Shown here: one piece after another, positions 61,307-64,000 of the stretch
Numbering within the stretch: the stretch's first letter is position 1
How the letters are laid out: each line of letters begins with the position of its first letter
Origin: Pseudomonas sp. P5_109
GTDB lineage: Bacteria; Pseudomonadota; Gammaproteobacteria; Pseudomonadales; Pseudomonadaceae
Direction: 5' to 3'
DNA length: 64,000 bases
NCBI RefSeq assembly: GCF_034009455.1
Contig: NZ_CP125380.1
Span: 2,865,501-2,929,500 of the forward strand
Program-made: the position numbers and the translations under genes
The notes under the pieces: generated by a model
The model's input: only the letters and a program-made list of their open reading frames with translations
Told to the model about the DNA's origin: nothing
The model's database searches: none

Positions 61307-62314
61307 TCAATTGGTCGCCATTGGCCGCGTTCGCACCCCCTTTCTCACATCTGCGGGACTGATACCGTAGGCACTCTGGAAATACTGGCAAAACCGCCCG
61401 ACATTGCTGAAGCCGTGTTGCAGGGCCACGTCTGTCACCGAAGGCGAGACACCCTGGGACAGTGCGGTAAAGGCGCGCTCCAGGCGTACCTGGCGCTGAT
61501 AGGCAACGATCGAAGTGCCCATGAAACGCTGAAAACCCTCCTGCAATGCGCGCAGGCTGACGTTGCTCAATTGCGCCAGTTCGGTGCCGCTGGCCAGGTG
61601 GTCGGGGTGTTCCTGAATGTACTCGACGGCCAGCTTCACATGCCGCGGCGCGATCAGTGGGGAAGGGCGCCGCAGGGCTTCGGTGAAGTTGTGCGGCCAG
61701 GTTTCGAGCACCGCGTCGACCAACATTTCGCGAAGGCGTGAAGGCATCAGCGAGCCCGTATTGATCAGCAGGTCGAACTCGGTTCCGGTGGCCATGTCCA
61801 CCAGCGCCTTGATGCCCTGTAAAGCTGGCACGCTCAGATCCACCACGGGCTCGAAACAGACTTTTTGCAGGATCGGCTTGCCCAGCAACATCGACAGCCG
61901 TTCGGTGATCAGCGCCCGGCTGATGGAAATCCCGTGCTGCGCATGATTGTCGACAAAGCGCGCCGAGCGGACCTCGGCCTTGTCGATGGCCAGGCCGATC
62001 TGCGCCAGGCCTACCGACTCGGTGATGTGGTTGAAGATGATCTTGCCAGCGGTGGGAATGACGAAGGTTATCTCATCAAGGGGGACGGGAAACGCCACCG
62101 TGAAGTCGCCATGAAAGTGCATGCGACGAAAACTGACACCTTCGTGCCTGCCGTAGACCCCGCCGATGTCGATGTTTTTCGGGTGCGGTGGAGAGTCGGG
62201 ATAAAGGTTGCCGAACAGGTTCGAGAACAGCGCGCCAAAGTCGTCGCAGTTCATGTCGTTGGATCTGATGATGATTTGCTTGCGCGTCGTGCTTGAGTAC
62301 ACCTGAAGTGTCAC
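61307..62314 (-). CDS. AraC-family transcriptional regulator
   Basis: A 335-residue protein. The N-terminal part looks like the AraC-binding-like domain (PF14525 type, FHGDFTVAFPVPLDEITFVI). The C-terminal part has the two helix-turn-helices (LAQLSNVSLRALQEGFQRFM and VTDVALQHGFSNVGRFCQYF). The start is GTG at 62314; its ribosome site is poor and an ATG at 62254 is possible. No clear target; neighbours are the phosphatase autotransporter and a lipoprotein. Confidence 0.85.
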   Translation of the reverse strand: MTLQVYSSTTRKQIIIRSNDMNCDDFGALFSNLFGNLYPDSPPHPKNIDIGGVYGRHEGVSFRRMHFHGDFTVAFPVPLDEITFVIPTAGKIIFNHITESVGLAQIGLAIDKAEVRSARFVDNHAQHGISISRALITERLSMLLGKPILQKVCFEPVVDLSVPALQGIKALVDMATGTEFDLLINTGSLMPSRLREMLVDAVLETWPHNFTEALRRPSPLIAPRHVKLAVEYIQEHPDHLASGTELAQLSNVSLRALQEGFQRFMGTSIVAYQRQVRLERAFTALSQGVSPSVTDVALQHGFSNVGRFCQYFQSAYGISPADVRKGVRTRPMATN

Positions 62315-62529
62315 CTTGAGCGGATGGGCAAAGCCCGGTACGGGGAACTGCCGGTCGGAGATCGAACGGATGCGGTTCGGGAAAGCGCTAGGACGTTATC
62401 AGTGAGTAATGACAGGTTTGTTACTGGTTGTTGCCGCCCCCGTTTCCGTTCACCCGACGCCACCGCTCGCACTGCACAACGAGTGGCACGAGCGGTGCCG
62501 GGGCGTGGGCTGGCCTACAATGGCCGCGG

Positions 62530-62982
62530 CTATTTCACCGGCTCTGTTGCCTTGATATCCCCGCAAAAGATATCGACGTTGCCATCGGTCGACGCCGTTC
62601 GCACGACCACCGAATACTTGCCGTCAAGCAGGGTTTGCAAGGGCACAGGCGCGGTTCTGGTGAACGACCAGCCGCGTACGGGTTGGCGTTCGGTGTTGAC
62701 GGTGTCGTTCATCGCGTAGGCGACTGACCCGGGTTGCTCGCAGCTGCCGTTATTGATGAACGAGTAAAGCCGCAGGGGCAGGGTAACCCCGGTTGGAGCA
62801 CCGCTGATGAAGAAACTGAGCCCGGTTTTCTTGTCCCAGTCGGTCAAGGTGACGGTGCCGATCTGACCGGCATTTTGCCGGGTGGCGACCAACGTGACGT
62901 TCACGCCGTGGTTCGGGGAAGTGGTGCAGCCGAAAAGGCTTGCCGCAACCATGAGTGCTGCCAGAGAGGTTTTGAGCTTCAT
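62530..62982 (-). CDS. Uncharacterised lipoprotein
   Basis: A 150-residue protein with a signal ending in the lipobox SLFGC. The mature part is a beta-rich domain (VNVTLVATRQNAGQIGTVTL, TGVTLPLRLYSFINNGSCEQ, YSVVVRTASTDGNVDIFCGD). Start at 62982 with CAGGAG; an upstream in-frame extension is not supported. No family recognised. Confidence 0.75.
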   Translation of the reverse strand: MKLKTSLAALMVAASLFGCTTSPNHGVNVTLVATRQNAGQIGTVTLTDWDKKTGLSFFISGAPTGVTLPLRLYSFINNGSCEQPGSVAYAMNDTVNTERQPVRGWSFTRTAPVPLQTLLDGKYSVVVRTASTDGNVDIFCGDIKATEPVK

Positions 62983-63302
62983 TGCCAAACTCCTGAGTTG
63001 AAGAACTGCAATGGGGGGAATTAGCGGGTATAGCTCATTAATCGCTTTCATGGCGTCGTCCATATAAGGCTTTCCATTTTTGAGCGGTGATGGTGGGGTG
63101 TCTGTCCCCTTCTCCAGCCATAGGGCGGCGTAGTCGTGCAAACCGACTACATTTGTAACTGGCCGAGCCTGAGCGGATTGCCTGCTGGCACACGCGCTTG
63201 AATGCCGATGAAGGTTTGCCGTGGTTACGCGTGCAGTTAATGGATTGTGCGGTCAGTTGAGCCCACTCATCATCCGCATGGACGATTTGCGACTGGAGTG
63301 AC
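62983..63302. other. Gap with no gene seen
   Basis: About 320 bp between the divergent lipoprotein and SulP genes. It must hold both promoters; no open frame or strong repeat was recognised. Confidence 0.5.
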
Positions 63303-64000
63303 TGATGAATCAACAAGGCAGCGATCCGCAAGAGCGGATTCCAGGCACTCCACCGCGGGGTACCGTGCGCAGCCTGTTGATCCCGGAGTGGCTCGACAGC
63401 TATCGGCCGGACTGGCTGCGCGGCGATGTGGTCGCCGGGCTGACAGCGGCGGCTGTGGTCATTCCCAAGGCGCTGGCGTACGCCACCATTGCCGGCCTGC
63501 CGGTGCAGGTCGGGCTGTACACGGTGCTGGTGCCGATGGTGATCTATGCCGTGCTCGGTTCCTCGCGCCCGCTCAGTGTCAGCACCACAACCACCCTGGC
63601 CATTCTCGCCGGCTCCGCGTTGGGCCAGATCAGCCCCGATGGCGATGCCGCGACCTTGCTGGCGGGTTCCGCCACGCTGGCGCTGATGGTGGGCGCGATC
63701 CTGATCGTCGCGGGGTTGCTGCGCCTGGGCTTCGTCGCCAATTTCATTTCCGAGCCGGTGCTGGTGGGTTTCAAGGCCGGCATCGGCGTGGTCATCGTGC
63801 TCGACCAGTTGCCCAAGCTGCTGGGTACTCACATCGAAAAAGGTGGCTTCCTGCACAACCTGGTGGCCACTGTCCAGAGTGTCGGCCATGCCTCGCTGCC
63901 AACCGTGGCGGTCGGCGTGTTCATGGTCTTGCTGCTGGTCGGCATGAAGCGATTTACCCCGCGAATGCCCGCACCCTTGATCGCGGTGGCGCTGGGCATC
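63303..64000 (+). CDS. SulP-family anion transporter (3' partial)
   Basis: Read by hand; the frame is open to the window end (232 residues visible). LIPEWLDSYRPDWLRGDVVA, then GLTAAAVVIPKALAYATIAG, LPVQVGLYTVLVPMVIYAVL, SSRPLSVSTTTTLAILAGSA, LGFVANFISEPVLVGFKAGI fit the SulP N-terminal membrane domain. Such proteins carry sulfate, bicarbonate or other anions. ATG at 63303 with TGGAG. Whether a C-terminal STAS domain follows lies outside the window. Confidence 0.9.

Overview
The window is a 64-kb chromosomal segment of a Pseudomonas species, most likely of the P. fluorescens group. The evidence is high GC with strong third-position bias, many REP/REPIN repeats of the fluorescens type (TGTGGGAGCGGGCTTGCTCGCGA and relatives), and typical families: an OprD porin, a glcDEFG operon, Spu/Puu polyamine genes, the 1-Cys peroxiredoxin LsfA and a DgcA-region-like M19 'dipeptidase'. 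No rRNA, tRNA, CRISPR array, IS transposase or prophage was recognised. The first gene is cut at its 5' end and the last (SulP transporter) at its 3' end.

Layout. 1-7.4 kb: a three-part fusion (APH-type kinase, LytM/M23 domain, class III aminotransferase), a polar amino-acid ABC transporter (binding protein, two permeases, ATPase) and, convergent with them, a periplasmic amino-acid racemase. 7.4-8.5 kb: a GNAT acetyltransferase between degraded sequence. 8.5-12 kb: a YkvI-type transporter, a RidA protein and an FAD amine/amino-acid oxidase divergent from an XRE-cupin regulator. 12-14 kb: a MerR regulator with a textbook 19-bp-spacer promoter driving a DUF2938 membrane protein, then an intact APH(3')-II-like phosphotransferase. 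14.2-19.4 kb: a 19-bp perfect inverted repeat, an OprD porin, a molybdopterin-domain protein, DUF899, a TPR/BTAD-like regulator and a beta-propeller protein. 19.4-21.2 kb: a six-copy 134-bp tandem array built around a REPIN, a GFA-family protein, then a candidate structured RNA with its own promoter and terminator. 21.2-30.2 kb: a CAP-domain protein, then a six-gene operon (ALDH, M19 dipeptidase homologue, BCCT transporter, unknown 571-aa protein, DUF3726, RidA) divergent from a LysR regulator.

30.2-35.5 kb: a SufR-like regulator with a secreted protein, two hydrolases, an aldo/keto reductase and LsfA. 35.6-41.7 kb: glycolate use (permease, glcD, glcE, glcF, glcG). 41.9-45.2 kb: small conserved proteins including an overlapping 30-aa membrane peptide, a lipoprotein, DUF1428 and ThpR. 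45.6-56.5 kb: polyamine uptake and the gamma-glutamyl-putrescine pathway (PotGHI-F transporter, SpuA/PuuD, PuuA, PuuC, PuuB, PuuR-like regulator). 56.6-64 kb: a small unknown protein, an epoxide-hydrolase-like enzyme, a CigR-like protein, a surface phosphatase autotransporter, an AraC regulator, a lipoprotein and a SulP transporter.

The unifying theme is import and catabolism of amines, amino acids and betaine-like compounds. The most promising little-described items are the BCCT/571-aa/DUF3726 operon, the kinase-M23-phospholyase fusion with its transporter, the orphan structured RNA at about 20.7-20.95 kb, the tandem REPIN array and the tyrosine-phosphatase autotransporter.
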